Origin: Candidatus Dormiibacterota bacterium
Lineage (GTDB): Bacteria; Chloroflexota; Dormibacteria; Aeolococcales; Aeolococcaceae
Assembly: GCA_003162415.1 (NCBI GenBank)
Contig: PMOL01000004.1
Location: 124,001-188,000, forward strand
Reading direction: 5' to 3'
Length of the DNA: 64,000 bases
Both the position numbers and the translations under genes were made by a program. The first letter of the stretch is position 1. Each line of letters begins with the position of its first letter. Positions 51,197-62,775 of the stretch are shown piece by piece. Below the pieces are notes generated by a model. It searched no databases and had not been told where the DNA came from. It worked only from the letters and a program-made list of their open reading frames with translations.

Positions 51197-51996
51197 CGAC
51201 AGAGCACGTCATCCACGTGCAGGGCCTGGAGAAGTCGTACAAGAAGCTGAGGGCGCTGCGCGGCGTGGACTTCGACGTGGCGCAGGGCAACATTTTCGCC
51301 CTGCTCGGCTCGAACGGGGCGGGCAAGACCACGGTCGTGAAAATCCTGTCAACGCTGCTCAACGCCGACGGAGGGACTGTCAGCGTCAACGGCTTCGATG
51401 TCGCCACGCAGGCTGCGAACGTGCGGGAGTCCATCAGCCTCACCGGACAGTTCGCGGCCGTCGACGAAATCCTCAGCGGGCGGGAGAACCTGGTGCTGAT
51501 CGCGCGTTTGCGGCACCTCAAGGACCCGGGGACGCTCGCGGATCACCTGCTCGATCGTTTCTCGCTGACCCGCGCGGCCGCGCGGAAGGTGTCGACGTAT
51601 TCGGGTGGCATGCGCCGCCGCCTCGACATCGCGATGAGCCTCGTCGGGAATCCGCAGGTCATCTTCCTCGACGAGCCGACGACCGGGCTCGACCCCGAGG
51701 CGCGCATCGAGGTGTGGCAGGCCGTCAAGGAACTCGCCGAGCAGGGCACGACGGTGCTGCTCACGACGCACTATCTGGACGAGGCCGAACAACTCGCCGA
51801 CCGGATCGCGATCCTCCACGGGGGGCGGATCATCGTGAACGGCACTCTCACCGAGCTCAAGCAGCTGCTCCCGCCCGCCAGGGTGGAATACGTCGAGAAG
51901 CAGCCGACCCTCGAGGATGTCTTCCTCGCCATCGTCGGTGACGACGGCAAGGACGGCGACGCAGGCAGTGGCCGCAGCGTCGGCACGGACGAGTAA
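51193..51996 (+). CDS. DrrA-type ABC exporter ATP-binding protein
   Basis: 267 residues. Walker A GSNGAGKTT (about 38-46), signature YSGGMRRRLDI, Walker B VIFLDEPTTGLD and the H-loop LLTTHYL are intact. The C-terminal EYVEKQPTLEDVFLAIVGDD is typical of the daunorubicin-resistance DrrA branch. It powers the membrane partner encoded 9 bases downstream. The start overlaps the DUF1048 stop (ATGA). Confidence 0.94.
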   Translation: MTTEHVIHVQGLEKSYKKLRALRGVDFDVAQGNIFALLGSNGAGKTTVVKILSTLLNADGGTVSVNGFDVATQAANVRESISLTGQFAAVDEILSGRENLVLIARLRHLKDPGTLADHLLDRFSLTRAAARKVSTYSGGMRRRLDIAMSLVGNPQVIFLDEPTTGLDPEARIEVWQAVKELAEQGTTVLLTTHYLDEAEQLADRIAILHGGRIIVNGTLTELKQLLPPARVEYVEKQPTLEDVFLAIVGDDGKDGDAGSGRSVGTDE

Positions 51997-52005
51997 GGAC
52001 CAAGG

Positions 52006-52767
52006 ATGACCAAGGATTTCTTCGGCGACACCGCCGTCCTGCTGGGACGATCCCTGCGCCACATCACGCGCAGCCTGGACACCATCATCACAACCACGAT
52101 CATGCCGATCGCCTTCATGTTGCTGTTCGTCTACGTCTTCGGCGGCGCGATCAACTCAGGCTCGCATTCGTATGTGAACTACTTGCTGCCCGGCATCCTG
52201 CTCATCACGATTGCTTCGGGCATCTCCTACACCGGATTCCGGCTCTTCCTGGATATGAAGAGCGGCATCTTCGAGCGATTCCAGTCCATGCCGATCGCAC
52301 GGTCGTCCGTCCTGTGGGCACACGTGCTGACCTCGTTGGTCGCCAATCTGATCTCGCTCGTGGTCGTCGTGCTCGTCGCACTTCTCATGGGTTTCCGCTC
52401 AAGCGCGGGAGTGCTCGCGTGGCTTGCGATCGCCGGCATCCTCATCCTGTTCATCCTGGCGTTGACGTGGATCGCCGTAATCCCAGGTCTCTCCGCGAAG
52501 TCAGCGGACGGCGCGAGCGCCTTCGCCTACCCGCTCATCTTCCTGCCGTTCATCAGCTCGGCATTCGTGCCCACCAAAACCATGCCCGGCCCGGTGCGCG
52601 CCTTCGCCGAGCACCAGCCGGTGACGTCCATCGTCAACGCGATCCGCGACCTGTTCACGCAGCAGCCGGTGGGAGCCGACATCTGGATCGCCCTTGCCTG
52701 GTGTGTCGGCATCCTCATCGTCGCGTACATCTTCGCCATGGTCATTTACCGCCGCAAGATCTCCTAG
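52006..52767 (+). CDS. DrrB-type ABC-2 exporter permease
   Basis: 253 residues with about six transmembrane helices (FMLLFVYVFGGAINSG, LISLVVVVLVALLMGF, ILILFILALTWIAV, ILIVAYIFAMVIY). The ABC-2 motif region ERFQSMPIARSSVLWAHV and the sequence SAFVPTKTMPGPVRAFAEHQP fit the DrrB group. Together with the ATPase it probably exports a drug, lipid or small peptide. AAGGACCAAGG precedes the ATG. 52768-52955 downstream shows no gene. Confidence 0.93.
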   Translation: MTKDFFGDTAVLLGRSLRHITRSLDTIITTTIMPIAFMLLFVYVFGGAINSGSHSYVNYLLPGILLITIASGISYTGFRLFLDMKSGIFERFQSMPIARSSVLWAHVLTSLVANLISLVVVVLVALLMGFRSSAGVLAWLAIAGILILFILALTWIAVIPGLSAKSADGASAFAYPLIFLPFISSAFVPTKTMPGPVRAFAEHQPVTSIVNAIRDLFTQQPVGADIWIALAWCVGILIVAYIFAMVIYRRKIS

Positions 52768-52955
52768 TATCGGTGCCTGGTGGACACAACCGATCGGCGT
52801 TCGCAGCCTGGACTTGTGTTGAAAAGACAACCCACGGCTCGCCGAAGAGAGGCGCCTGAGTAGGACTACGCTGCGCGGCGAGGGGAGGTAAAGTCACAGC
52901 ACGCGGGGCATCTCAACGGTGGACATACGCCGCTGGGCGTACATAAGGAGTGGCT

Positions 52956-53351
52956 ATGGACATGACCTTAGAGGTGGTGCCGGTCCCAGTGAGCGATACG
53001 GATAGAGCAAAGGATTTCTATGCAAACCAGCTGGGCTTTACTGTCGACATGGATGTTCAGGTCAATGAGTCGCTCCGATTTGTGCAACTGACACCGCCCG
53101 GGTCGAAGTGCTCTATCCATATAGGCGAGGGCACTTCCGCTATGGAGCCAGGCAGTTTGAAGGGGTTGATACTGGTGGTCGATAGCGCGGCGGCAGCCAA
53201 AACGGTACTGGAAGGGAAGGGCGTCCAGTTGAGTGAAATTGACGAACAGTCGTGGGGGCGACACGTGTACTTTACGGATCCGGATGGCAATGCATGGGCC
53301 TTGCAAGAGTCATTTGCACGCAACCAACAGAGAGCTGCAGCGGGACAATAG
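52956..53351 (+). CDS. VOC / glyoxalase-family protein, transferred-looking
   Basis: 131 residues from ATG 52956, AAGGAG 5 bases upstream. VPVPVSDTDRAKDFYANQLGFTV, LRFVQLTPPGSKCSIHIGEG and GRHVYFTDPDGNAWALQE mark one VOC domain pair of beta-alpha-beta-beta-beta modules. It may bind a metal through His/Glu and act in resistance or isomerisation. Codons such as aaa, gat, tat and ata are far commoner here than in its neighbours, and GC drops visibly, suggesting horizontal gain. Confidence 0.88.
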   Translation: MDMTLEVVPVPVSDTDRAKDFYANQLGFTVDMDVQVNESLRFVQLTPPGSKCSIHIGEGTSAMEPGSLKGLILVVDSAAAAKTVLEGKGVQLSEIDEQSWGRHVYFTDPDGNAWALQESFARNQQRAAAGQ

Positions 53352-53367
53352 CGCGACAGGCACGAAC

Positions 53368-55233
53368 GTGCCCGAACACAGCGCGCCGGACGCGAAAGGC
53401 TCTCCCGTACGCCCAGCCCAATTCGCGGGCGTGACCCCCGCGGCGCCGAGCCGCCGGCTCGTTGCGCTGACACTGGTGCCGCTGACACTGCTGATGGCAG
53501 CGATCGCGCTGCCGGTTGCGCTGACCCAGCGAGCACCGCACGACGATGAGGGCTTCTACCTCTACAGCCTGCGGCTTTTCTCTCAGCACGGCGGCGTTTA
53601 CAGCCATGTGCTGACGCCCTACGGGCCGGCATATCACGAGCTCATGGCTGCGCCGTTGACACTGCTGAGTGTCGGCATCGACCACAACAGCGGCAGGGTG
53701 ATGACGGGCATCATGACCGCGCTCATCACCGCCGCCGCAGCGCTCGTATGCCTGCGCCTCACCGGTCGCCTGAGCGCCGCGGTGCTCGGCCAGGTGGTGG
53801 CGCTGATCGCCGCCATGCCGGTGACGGGCGAGCCGATGGAGCCATCGATCCTGGTGCTGCTGTTCCTCTCACTGATGGTGCTCGCGGCCAGCAGGCCAAG
53901 CGCGGGGCCGGTGCGCCGCGGGGTGCTGGTCGGCGCCTGCGTCGCGGTGCTGGCGCTGACCAAGATCAACATCGGCGCCTATGCCGGGGTGGCGGCGCTG
54001 GTGGCGCTGGTGGGCGTCAGCGCGAGACCGCGCTCACCACTGTGGGCTGTCGGGCTGGCGCTGGGCCTGGCTCCGCCGGTGATTCTCTTGGTGGCCGGTC
54101 GCGACGACCCCTCAGTGATCGGGTTCGCGCTGCTGGTGATGCTGCTGGTGGTGGCGTTGCAAGTCGCACCCGGGCCGCGGCGCTGGCCTCTGCACCGCAT
54201 CGAACCGATCGCGATGATGGTGGCCGGCGGCGGCTGTGCTCTGCTCATCGGCGCGATCGCGGTGGTCTGGGGGGAGTCGGCGCCCGCGATGATTCGAGCG
54301 ACGTTCTTTGCCAGCCTGACCCGGGCGAGCACGGTCGCCTTCCAGTTCACCTGGCTGCCACCGGTGATCGCGGCAGCGGCGCTGGCGCTGCCGGCACTGG
54401 TGGCGGCGCGAGCGCCGCGAGCACGGCTCGGGCTGCGCCTCGCGGGCGTGATCATCGCCATCGCCGTGGCGCTGCTGATGCTCCAGCCCTCGCCCTTCCC
54501 CGCCAATGGCCCGGAGCTGTTGGGGCTGCTGCTGGGACCGATGCTGTTGCTGCCGCGGAACGGCGAGCCGACCGAGGCGGCGATGCGCGGGCGTCAACTG
54601 CTGGCCACACTGACGGTGCTGGAGTCGCTTCAGGTCTACCCGATCAGCGGCGATCAGGTCTCGTTTTCGCTCTTTCCCGCTCTGCTGGCCGGGGTTGTGG
54701 TTGCGAGCGACCTGGCGCCCGACCTGAACGCCGCCCTGAGGGCCGGGGTGGGCCAGGTCATCACGGTCGCGGCGGTGCTGCTGCTGATAGGTCCGCTCTC
54801 ACGCGGTGTCGCCTCGTGGCAGGCATGGAGCCAGGCCCCGTCGCTGACGCTCAGCGGGGCGTCACTGATCCACCGTCCGGCGGACGACAACGACCCGATC
54901 GAACAGGTGGTGACGGCAGCTGAGCGCAGCGGTTGCCGATCGCTGGTCACCTACCCGGGAATGCTGAGCTTCTATCTCTGGAGCTCGCTGCCGCCGCCGC
55001 CGGGGGTGGAGCTGGTCGACGGCGTCTGGTGGACGCTCGACCCCTATCTTGAGCCCGCTGAGCGGGGGCTATCTCGGCTGCACGATGTCTGCCTGATCCG
55101 CAATCCCGGCAATGAGATCTTCTGGTCCGAGCTGGGGCTGGGCCCAACCGATTCCCGCTTCACCGTCTTCCTGGCGAGCCACTTCCATCAGCTGGCGGTG
55201 TACGGCGGCTATCAGCTGTGGCTGCACTCGTGA
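53368..55233 (+). CDS. GT-C type membrane protein (glycosyltransferase-like)
   Basis: 621 residues from GTG 53368. About 12 hydrophobic helices follow a basic-cytoplasmic N-terminus. The first outer loop contains APHDDEGFYLYSLRLF, an acidic motif typical of GT-C polyprenyl-phosphate-sugar transferases, and TPYGPAYHELMA. A soluble C-terminal part (SCGSLVTYPG-like; EQVVTAAERSGCRSLV) follows. It probably moves sugar from a lipid carrier on the outer side of the membrane. The start is 16 bases after the VOC stop; there is no strong ribosome site. The stretch 55234-55292 downstream is empty. Confidence 0.78.
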   Translation: MPEHSAPDAKGSPVRPAQFAGVTPAAPSRRLVALTLVPLTLLMAAIALPVALTQRAPHDDEGFYLYSLRLFSQHGGVYSHVLTPYGPAYHELMAAPLTLLSVGIDHNSGRVMTGIMTALITAAAALVCLRLTGRLSAAVLGQVVALIAAMPVTGEPMEPSILVLLFLSLMVLAASRPSAGPVRRGVLVGACVAVLALTKINIGAYAGVAALVALVGVSARPRSPLWAVGLALGLAPPVILLVAGRDDPSVIGFALLVMLLVVALQVAPGPRRWPLHRIEPIAMMVAGGGCALLIGAIAVVWGESAPAMIRATFFASLTRASTVAFQFTWLPPVIAAAALALPALVAARAPRARLGLRLAGVIIAIAVALLMLQPSPFPANGPELLGLLLGPMLLLPRNGEPTEAAMRGRQLLATLTVLESLQVYPISGDQVSFSLFPALLAGVVVASDLAPDLNAALRAGVGQVITVAAVLLLIGPLSRGVASWQAWSQAPSLTLSGASLIHRPADDNDPIEQVVTAAERSGCRSLVTYPGMLSFYLWSSLPPPPGVELVDGVWWTLDPYLEPAERGLSRLHDVCLIRNPGNEIFWSELGLGPTDSRFTVFLASHFHQLAVYGGYQLWLHS

Positions 55234-55292
55234 GTGGCGCATGTGATGCTTCTCCATCGAGCCCCATCCCGTAGCTTCTAGAGGAAACGCAC

Positions 55293-56465
55293 CTAACTGC
55301 GCTCAAGCACCATGGCGATGCCCTGGCCGCCGCCAATGCAAAGGGCTGCGACGCCGAGGTGTACATCGCGCTTCGACATCTCGTAGAGCAGGGTGACGAG
55401 GATGCGGGTCCCGCTGGCACCGATGGGGTGGCCGATGGCAATGGCGCCGCCGTTGACGTTGAGACGGTCCTCGGGAACGGCGAGCTCGCGGCCGACCGCC
55501 ACAGCTTGCGCCGCGAATGCTTCGTTGAGCTCGAAGAGGTCGATGTCACGCAGTTCGACGCCTGCTTTTTGCAGCGCCGCGCGCACGGCGGGGACGGGTC
55601 CCATGCCCATGATTCGGGGAGCGACACCGGCGCTCGAGTAGCCGCGAATTCGAGCCAGGGGAACGCGGTTCTCGGCCCTCGCACGCGATGCGCTCATGAC
55701 CACGACTGCGGCGCCCCCATCGTTGATACCACTGGCGTTTCCCGCGGTGACGGTGCCGTCCTTCGCGAAGGCTGCGCGCAGTGCAGCGAGCGATTCGGCG
55801 GTCGTGCCGGGGCGGGGGTGCTCATCGGTGTCGATGAGGATGGTTTCCTTCTTGCGCTGCACCGGGACGGGCACGATCTCGTCCCTGAAGCGCCCCGACT
55901 TGATTGCAGCCTCAGCCTTCTGCTGCGAGCCCGCTGCGAACGAGTCCTGGTCCTCGCGGCTCACCTCGTATTCCCGCGCGATGTTCTCGGCGGTGGTGCC
56001 CATGTGACAGTCGTCGAAGGCGCACCAGAGACCGTCGCGGATTATCTCGTCGACGAGCTGGCCGTGGCCGAGGCGATAGCCGTAGCGGCCGTTCTCCAGC
56101 AGGTACGGCGCGCGCGACATGTTCTCCATGCCCCCGGCCACAAGGCATTCGGCATCACCGGCGCGGATCGCCTGTGCAGCAAGCGCAACGGTCTTGAGAC
56201 CGCTGCCGCAGACCTTGTTGATGGTTGTCGAGGGCACGCTCGCGGCGAGCCCGGCACCGATCGCCGACTGGCGCGCGGCGTTCTGACCGAGGCCTGCCTG
56301 GAGCACGTTGCCCATGAGCACCTCGTCGACGGAATCGATGCCCGCACGACGGAGCGCCTCCTGCACGGCGATCGCACCGAGCGTTGTCGCCGGCACGTCC
56401 GTGAATGCGCCGCCGAAGGTGCCGACCGGCGTCCGCACCGCACTGACGATGACCGCTTCGTCCAT
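55293..56465 (-). CDS. acetyl-CoA acetyltransferase (thiolase)
   Basis: 390 residues. Active-site Cys in [14 protein letters not shown] (about 88), [16 protein letters not shown] (His/Asn region), [16 protein letters not shown] (His about 349) and [13 protein letters not shown] (Cys near 377) are all intact. It condenses two acetyl-CoA or cleaves acetoacetyl-CoA. It follows the PfkB kinase gene by 10 bases on the minus strand. TAGAGT lies 7 bases before the ATG with no ribosome site. Confidence 0.95.
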   Translation of the reverse strand: MDEAVIVSAVRTPVGTFGGAFTDVPATTLGAIAVQEALRRAGIDSVDEVLMGNVLQAGLGQNAARQSAIGAGLAASVPSTTINKVCGSGLKTVALAAQAIRAGDAECLVAGGMENMSRAPYLLENGRYGYRLGHGQLVDEIIRDGLWCAFDDCHMGTTAENIAREYEVSREDQDSFAAGSQQKAEAAIKSGRFRDEIVPVPVQRKKETILIDTDEHPRPGTTAESLAALRAAFAKDGTVTAGNASGINDGGAAVVVMSASRARAENRVPLARIRGYSSAGVAPRIMGMGPVPAVRAALQKAGVELRDIDLFELNEAFAAQAVAVGRELAVPEDRLNVNGGAIAIGHPIGASGTRILVTLLYEMSKRDVHLGVAALCIGGGQGIAMVLERS

Positions 56466-56475
56466 GCCGACTACT

Positions 56476-57435
56476 CTACCCCCAATCTTCAGATCTCAAA
56501 TCGAGGGGGAAGCCGAACGCGGCGGCGTAGCGTTCGCGGAAGGACGCGGCGTCGAAGCGGTGATGCTGGGGTCCGTGCTGCTCCACGACGTAGGCAGCGG
56601 CGAGCGAACCGATGCGACCGGCAACGTCGGGTGATGCTCCGGATCGGAACCCCGCGATCACGCCGGCGACATACGCATCCCCGGCGCCGGTGGGGTCGAC
56701 CGCCTCGCTGATGGGAGCAGTCGGGATCACCGCAACGCCGTCGGGACTATGCAGTTCACTGCCGGCCGCGCCGCGTGTGACCGCGACCAAGCGCGCCGAG
56801 CTGAGGTCGGCGATCGACAGACCGGTGCGCTCCCGGATCATCTCGAACTCGTAGTCGTTGCCCCCGACCAGCCACGCCTCCTCGAGGCCGTGGCGCAGCA
56901 CCTCATCGGCCATCGCCGGAATCTGCTGTGCCGGCACGAACACCAGGCGGGCGTTGAGCGCTCGTGCCTGCTCGACGTGCAGGGCCATCGCCTCGGCGTC
57001 ATCCGCGCCCACCACCACCTCCGAGACGTCAGGCAGCTTGCTGAGGTCCACGCCTGCGGCGCGCGCCATCGCACCCGGATAGAAGGCGGTGATCTGGTTG
57101 CCGTCCCTGTCGGTGGTGATGAAGGCGGTCGCGGTGCTGATGTCGTCGCAGGTCAGCACGGTGGACGCGTCCACACCCTCGGCCTCGAGCGCGGCCGCAT
57201 AGTCGACGAAGTCGCCTCCGCCCACCGCCGCGCAGAGGAGAGGCCGTTCACCGAGCAACGCGAGCGAGAACACGATGTTCGCGGCCGTCCCACCCCGGCG
57301 CTTCTCGAGGCGCTCGACAAGAAATGCGACATTCAGCTCATTGGTCTTGTCGGGCAGGATGAAGTCGCCGAAGCGCCCTCCGAACTCCATGATCGTGTCG
57401 AAGGCGACGGACCCGGTGACGGCAATTCGACCCAC
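56476..57435 (-). CDS. PfkB-family sugar/nucleoside kinase
   Basis: 319 residues from GTG 57435; a TTG at 57489 would add 18 residues without homology. [21 protein letters not shown] (substrate region) and [20 protein letters not shown] (anion hole and catalytic Asp) are the family signatures. Adenosine-kinase-like relatives are the closest by eye. It phosphorylates a sugar or nucleoside with ATP. It lies directly upstream of the thiolase gene and divergent from 57497. Confidence 0.92.
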   Translation of the reverse strand: MGRIAVTGSVAFDTIMEFGGRFGDFILPDKTNELNVAFLVERLEKRRGGTAANIVFSLALLGERPLLCAAVGGGDFVDYAAALEAEGVDASTVLTCDDISTATAFITTDRDGNQITAFYPGAMARAAGVDLSKLPDVSEVVVGADDAEAMALHVEQARALNARLVFVPAQQIPAMADEVLRHGLEEAWLVGGNDYEFEMIRERTGLSIADLSSARLVAVTRGAAGSELHSPDGVAVIPTAPISEAVDPTGAGDAYVAGVIAGFRSGASPDVAGRIGSLAAAYVVEQHGPQHHRFDAASFRERYAAAFGFPLDLRSEDWG

Positions 57436-57484
57436 AGCCGGGGCAGGATAGCCAGCCCGACGTGCCCGCCGTACGGCGAGCGGC

Positions 57485-57490
57485 GACAAT
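57485..57490 (+). promoter_or_regulatory. -10-like GACAAT, leaderless start
   Basis: GACAAT lies 6 bases before ATG 57497; no ribosome site. Confidence 0.35.
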
Positions 57491-57496
57491 GGGTTG

Positions 57497-59248
57497 ATGG
57501 TGCTGCATGAGCTGGGACGCGGGTCCGTCCCGCAGGCTCCCCTCTCAGGCCTGTCCCCGACCGAGCCGTCGCTCGAGGAGACCGCGCTGGTCGACGCCGT
57601 TGAGGTCTACCACCGGACGTATACGACGATCCTGCGCAGCAGTGGCGAGACCCAACTGCGGGTGTTCGAGCATTCGCACAAGGCGATGGGATCGAGCCTG
57701 CATCCGCTTGCCGGGTCCATAGAACTCGACCTTGGGGCGCTGCTCTACGCGGTCAGGCGGCTCCCCGACGCGATCTTCCGGGCGCGCCTGGTGGTCATTG
57801 GCCAGTCCGCCGAGGTCTTCGCCCAGCGCGGGTTCCGTCCCTTCAGCGAGTGGACGGAGGTCAGCGCCCCCGGGCGGCGGCGGCGCTGGTACGACGATGG
57901 CGATGGCACCCTCGCAGTTCTGATCGCCAGCGCCTCGGATGTTGACGACCTGATCCCCACCATGGTCGCGCTCCAGATCGAGGTGAACAAGCTCAAGGTC
58001 GCCCTCAACGGCACGGGAATCGAGCATGTCGAGGATGCGAGCCCCGGCGAGCTCGCCACTGCATGCGGAGGGCTCGAGGACGACTGGCTGCAGCTGTATG
58101 AGATCTGGGCCGCATCCTTCGGCGCCCGGCTGGCGCAGATCGCGGAGCACGGCCTGGCACTGCGCCTCCGCATGCTCGGCGGCACCCAGGTCGGCTACGC
58201 GCGCGTCACCCGACGCTGGTGGCAGCAGGTGACCGGCCTGATGCGCTCCGAGTCGCTGCTGGACCGGCCCGTGTACTTCGTGAGCAGCAACTCCCACGCC
58301 ATCGCCAACCTGCTCACCGGGGTGGCGCCCCGGCATGCCGACGAGCTCGCGGCCGCGGTCGATCGCGACGGTGGCGGCGAATTGCGAGACGAGCTGCAGC
58401 GCTTCCGCGACGGCAGCGCCCAGGGACACTGGAACAACTTCCTGTACTACGCCGCGCGTGAGCGGCTCCGCCTCCTGCCCGACTCCGAACGAGCGGCACT
58501 CCGGCGCGAGGAGCGGGAAGCGGGCTCGTTGAGCGTTACCAGCCGCACTGCGCTCGACGTGGCCGCGCAGGTCATCCCACTCGACCGTGTCACTCCCGCA
58601 CACTGCGATGAACGGGTGTTGCCCATCGACGCCGTTGCGCTCGCCGCCAGCCGCGCGGTGATCGTCAACATCGACTACCCACTGGGGCTCGCCGCGTACA
58701 ACATCCTTCGCGAGGTCGCCGAGACCGTCGACCTGCGCGGCGTGTACATCCTCGGCAAGGCTGCGACCCTCAACGCCGACGTCGGCGACGTGATGATCAG
58801 CAGCGTCATCCATGATGAGCATAGCCGCTCGACCTACTGGCTCGACAACGCCTTCTCAGTGTCCGATATCGCGCCGTACCTGCGCTTCGGCAGCGGCCTG
58901 GACAATCAGCGCGCGGTGAGCGTGAAGGGGACGTTCCTGCAGAATCGCGGCTACCTCGACTTCTACTATCGCGAGGCGTTCACCGTGGTCGAGATGGAGG
59001 CTGGTCCATACTGCGATGCCGTGTACGAGATGACCCAGCCCGTCCGCTATCCAACCGGTGAGCCGGTCAACTTCTCCAAGCTGCCCATCGATTTCGGGGT
59101 CATCCACTACGCATCGGACACCCCGTACACGCAGGCCCGCACGCTCGGCGCACGGGGACTCTCCTACTTCGGCATGGACTCGACGTACGCATCGTCGGTC
59201 GCCATCGTGCGGCGCATCATCGCCCGCGAGGGTGCGACGGGGCAGTAG
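57497..59248 (+). CDS. DUF6909-like protein of unknown function
   Basis: 583 residues from ATG 57497. The N-terminal half is helical and acidic (ALVDAVEVYHRTYTTILRSS, AVRRLPDAIFRARLVVIGQ). The C-terminal half has IVNIDYPLGLAAYNILREVAE, GVYILGKAATLNADVGDVMI and VEMEAGPYCDAVYEM. The latter recalls the V-E-M-E segment of nucleoside phosphorylases, so a ligand-binding phosphorylase-like fold is possible. It carries no signal or membrane segment. I recognise it only as a DUF6909-type family; the function is unknown. The TTG start of the ABC-F gene lies 4 bases after its stop. Confidence 0.6.
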   Translation: MVLHELGRGSVPQAPLSGLSPTEPSLEETALVDAVEVYHRTYTTILRSSGETQLRVFEHSHKAMGSSLHPLAGSIELDLGALLYAVRRLPDAIFRARLVVIGQSAEVFAQRGFRPFSEWTEVSAPGRRRRWYDDGDGTLAVLIASASDVDDLIPTMVALQIEVNKLKVALNGTGIEHVEDASPGELATACGGLEDDWLQLYEIWAASFGARLAQIAEHGLALRLRMLGGTQVGYARVTRRWWQQVTGLMRSESLLDRPVYFVSSNSHAIANLLTGVAPRHADELAAAVDRDGGGELRDELQRFRDGSAQGHWNNFLYYAARERLRLLPDSERAALRREEREAGSLSVTSRTALDVAAQVIPLDRVTPAHCDERVLPIDAVALAASRAVIVNIDYPLGLAAYNILREVAETVDLRGVYILGKAATLNADVGDVMISSVIHDEHSRSTYWLDNAFSVSDIAPYLRFGSGLDNQRAVSVKGTFLQNRGYLDFYYREAFTVVEMEAGPYCDAVYEMTQPVRYPTGEPVNFSKLPIDFGVIHYASDTPYTQARTLGARGLSYFGMDSTYASSVAIVRRIIAREGATGQ

Positions 59249-59252
59249 CCGC

Positions 59253-60883
<1,631 letters not shown>

Positions 60884-60887
<4 letters not shown>

Positions 60888-61804
60888 GCGCCGTGGTCGC
60901 GCGCTCGCGCACTCCCTCCCCCGGGTGGGCGCTGGTCGCAGCCACGGTTGCGGTTTCCTTCTCAGCGATCCTCATCAAAGCGGCCGGCGATGATGCGGCG
61001 ACGATCGTCTGGCTGCGCATGGGCATGGCCGCGGTCCTGCTGACTCCGTGGGTCCTGCGCGACGCCCGGCGCGGTGTCATGCCAAAGGGCTCTGCGCAAA
61101 TCGGACTGGTCTTGGTAAGTGGCGTGTTCCTGGCGGGACACTTCCTACTCTGGACGGCATCGCTCAAATACACGTCGGTCGCGGCCAGCGTCCTGCTGGT
61201 GTCGCTGCACCCGATCATCGTGACGCCACTCGGGAAACGCCTTCTGGGAGAACGGGTTTCTCGGCAGATGCTCACTGGGGTCGGGCTCGCGATCATCGGC
61301 ATGGTGGTCACCTGCGCCGGCGATCTCCGGGTCGGAAGCACCGCATTCGGTGGTGATCTCCTCGCCATTGCGGGCGGACTGTGCCTCGCCGGTTACCTGC
61401 TCATCGGGCGCAGCGTACGGGCGAATCTCGGTGTCGCCGGATACTCGGCAATCGTCTACGCGGTGGTGTGCGTGATCGCGGCGCTGACAGCTGTTGCGGC
61501 TGGCGTCGCGCATCTCCCATCGCCGAAGGTGGCGCTGGCCTGCCTCGGACTCGCGGTCATCTGCACGATCGGCGGCCACACCGTGTACAACTGGGCACTT
61601 CGCCATGTCCCAGTCCTCCTCGTCTCTGTCTCATTCCTCGGAGAGCCGCCGCTCGCGGCGGTGCTCGCGTTGCTCATCCTCGCGGCAGTCCCGTCGGTCG
61701 CCACCGTTCTCGGCGGCGTGCTGATCCTCGCCGGTCTCGCGCTCGCCCTGGTCGACCCCGGCGCCCGCTCAGGCCGGCCCGGCGACATCGCGATCGCGCA
61801 GTGA
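60884..61804 (+). CDS. EamA/DMT-family transporter
   Basis: 306 residues from GTG 60884. Ten hydrophobic helices in two EamA repeats (about 10-145 and 155-295): SFSAILIKAAGDDAATIVWLR, LLVSLHPIIVTPLGKRLLGE and VSFLGEPPLAAVLALLILAA. It moves a metabolite, possibly an amino acid or drug, across the membrane. GTGA overlaps join it to the upstream ABC-F gene and to the downstream methyltransferase gene. Confidence 0.92.
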
Positions 61805-62775
61805 CGACATCGACGGCCTGCGGCCATGCGCGGGGAGAGGCTGAGACCCTGTTCGACGCGATAGATCCCGCCACGGGCGACGCGTTCAGCATCGTCCGCT
61901 GCCGGCGGTGCGACCTAGCGCAAACCGCCCCGGCGCCGTCTGAGCAGGAGCTCGACGGCTACTACCCTCAGGGCTACCACAGCACCACCAAGCGATACCG
62001 CGGCGGCCTGGATCGCGTCCTCACCATGGTCCATCGCAGCCGGATCCGGGCAATCGAGCGTCTCGCCGGCGGTCGGGGGAGCGTCCTCGACATCGGGTGC
62101 GGCCCGGGTGTGCTCATCAACCAGATGCGCTCGCGCGGGTGGCGGGTTCGCGGTACCGAACGCTCGCCGTCCGCCGCGCAGCAGGCACGCGACGTGTTCC
62201 GTCTCGACGTCAGCGCGGTGGACGTCGACGACCTGGTCGCAGCCGGCGCCAACTACGATGCCGTGGTCCTCTGGCACGTCGCCGAGCACCTCCGCGCGCC
62301 ACGGGAGACCATTCGGGGGATTGCCAGGCTGCTGCGCCCCGGAGGTGTGCTGCTCATCGCCGTGCCCAACTTTGGATCCCCGGAGGCCAGGGTTGGACGA
62401 GCCGGATGGTTCCACCTCGACGTCCCGAGGCACCTGGTGCACTTCACCCCGGACACCCTGACCGCGATCCTGAAGGACTCGGGGTTCCGTCCTGCGAAGG
62501 TCAGCTACCTGGTTCCGGAGTACGACCTCTTCAGCTTCGTCCAAACGGTCGAGAACCGCCTCCGCCTACCCCCGAACCTGCTTTACGACTTCCTCCGTCG
62601 ACCTGAGGCGAGGCTGCGGCGCGGACCAAGCGGTCGACTCCAGGCCGGCGTGGCGGTGGGGCTCGCCATACCGCTCACCGCGGCCGCGGTGGTCGTCGCA
62701 CCGCTTGCAGCCGCGACGCGTCGCAGCGCCACCATTGCCGTGTATGCGGTGCGGACTTCAGATCAGCGGGAGTAG
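61801..62775 (+). CDS. class I SAM-dependent methyltransferase with N-terminal zinc motif
   Basis: 324 residues from GTG 61801. RCRRCDLAQT (about 34) together with CGHARG near the start suggests a small zinc-binding element. The Rossmann fold has VLDIGCGPG (about 94-102) and VVLWHVAEHLRAPRETI. The C-terminal helices (LQAGVAVGLAIPLTAAAVVVAPLAAA) are hydrophobic, probably membrane-associated. The pattern matches sugar or lipid-linked sugar methyltransferases. It converges on the glycosyltransferase gene and overlaps it by 13 bases. Confidence 0.85.
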   Translation: MTTSTACGHARGEAETLFDAIDPATGDAFSIVRCRRCDLAQTAPAPSEQELDGYYPQGYHSTTKRYRGGLDRVLTMVHRSRIRAIERLAGGRGSVLDIGCGPGVLINQMRSRGWRVRGTERSPSAAQQARDVFRLDVSAVDVDDLVAAGANYDAVVLWHVAEHLRAPRETIRGIARLLRPGGVLLIAVPNFGSPEARVGRAGWFHLDVPRHLVHFTPDTLTAILKDSGFRPAKVSYLVPEYDLFSFVQTVENRLRLPPNLLYDFLRRPEARLRRGPSGRLQAGVAVGLAIPLTAAAVVVAPLAAATRRSATIAVYAVRTSDQRE

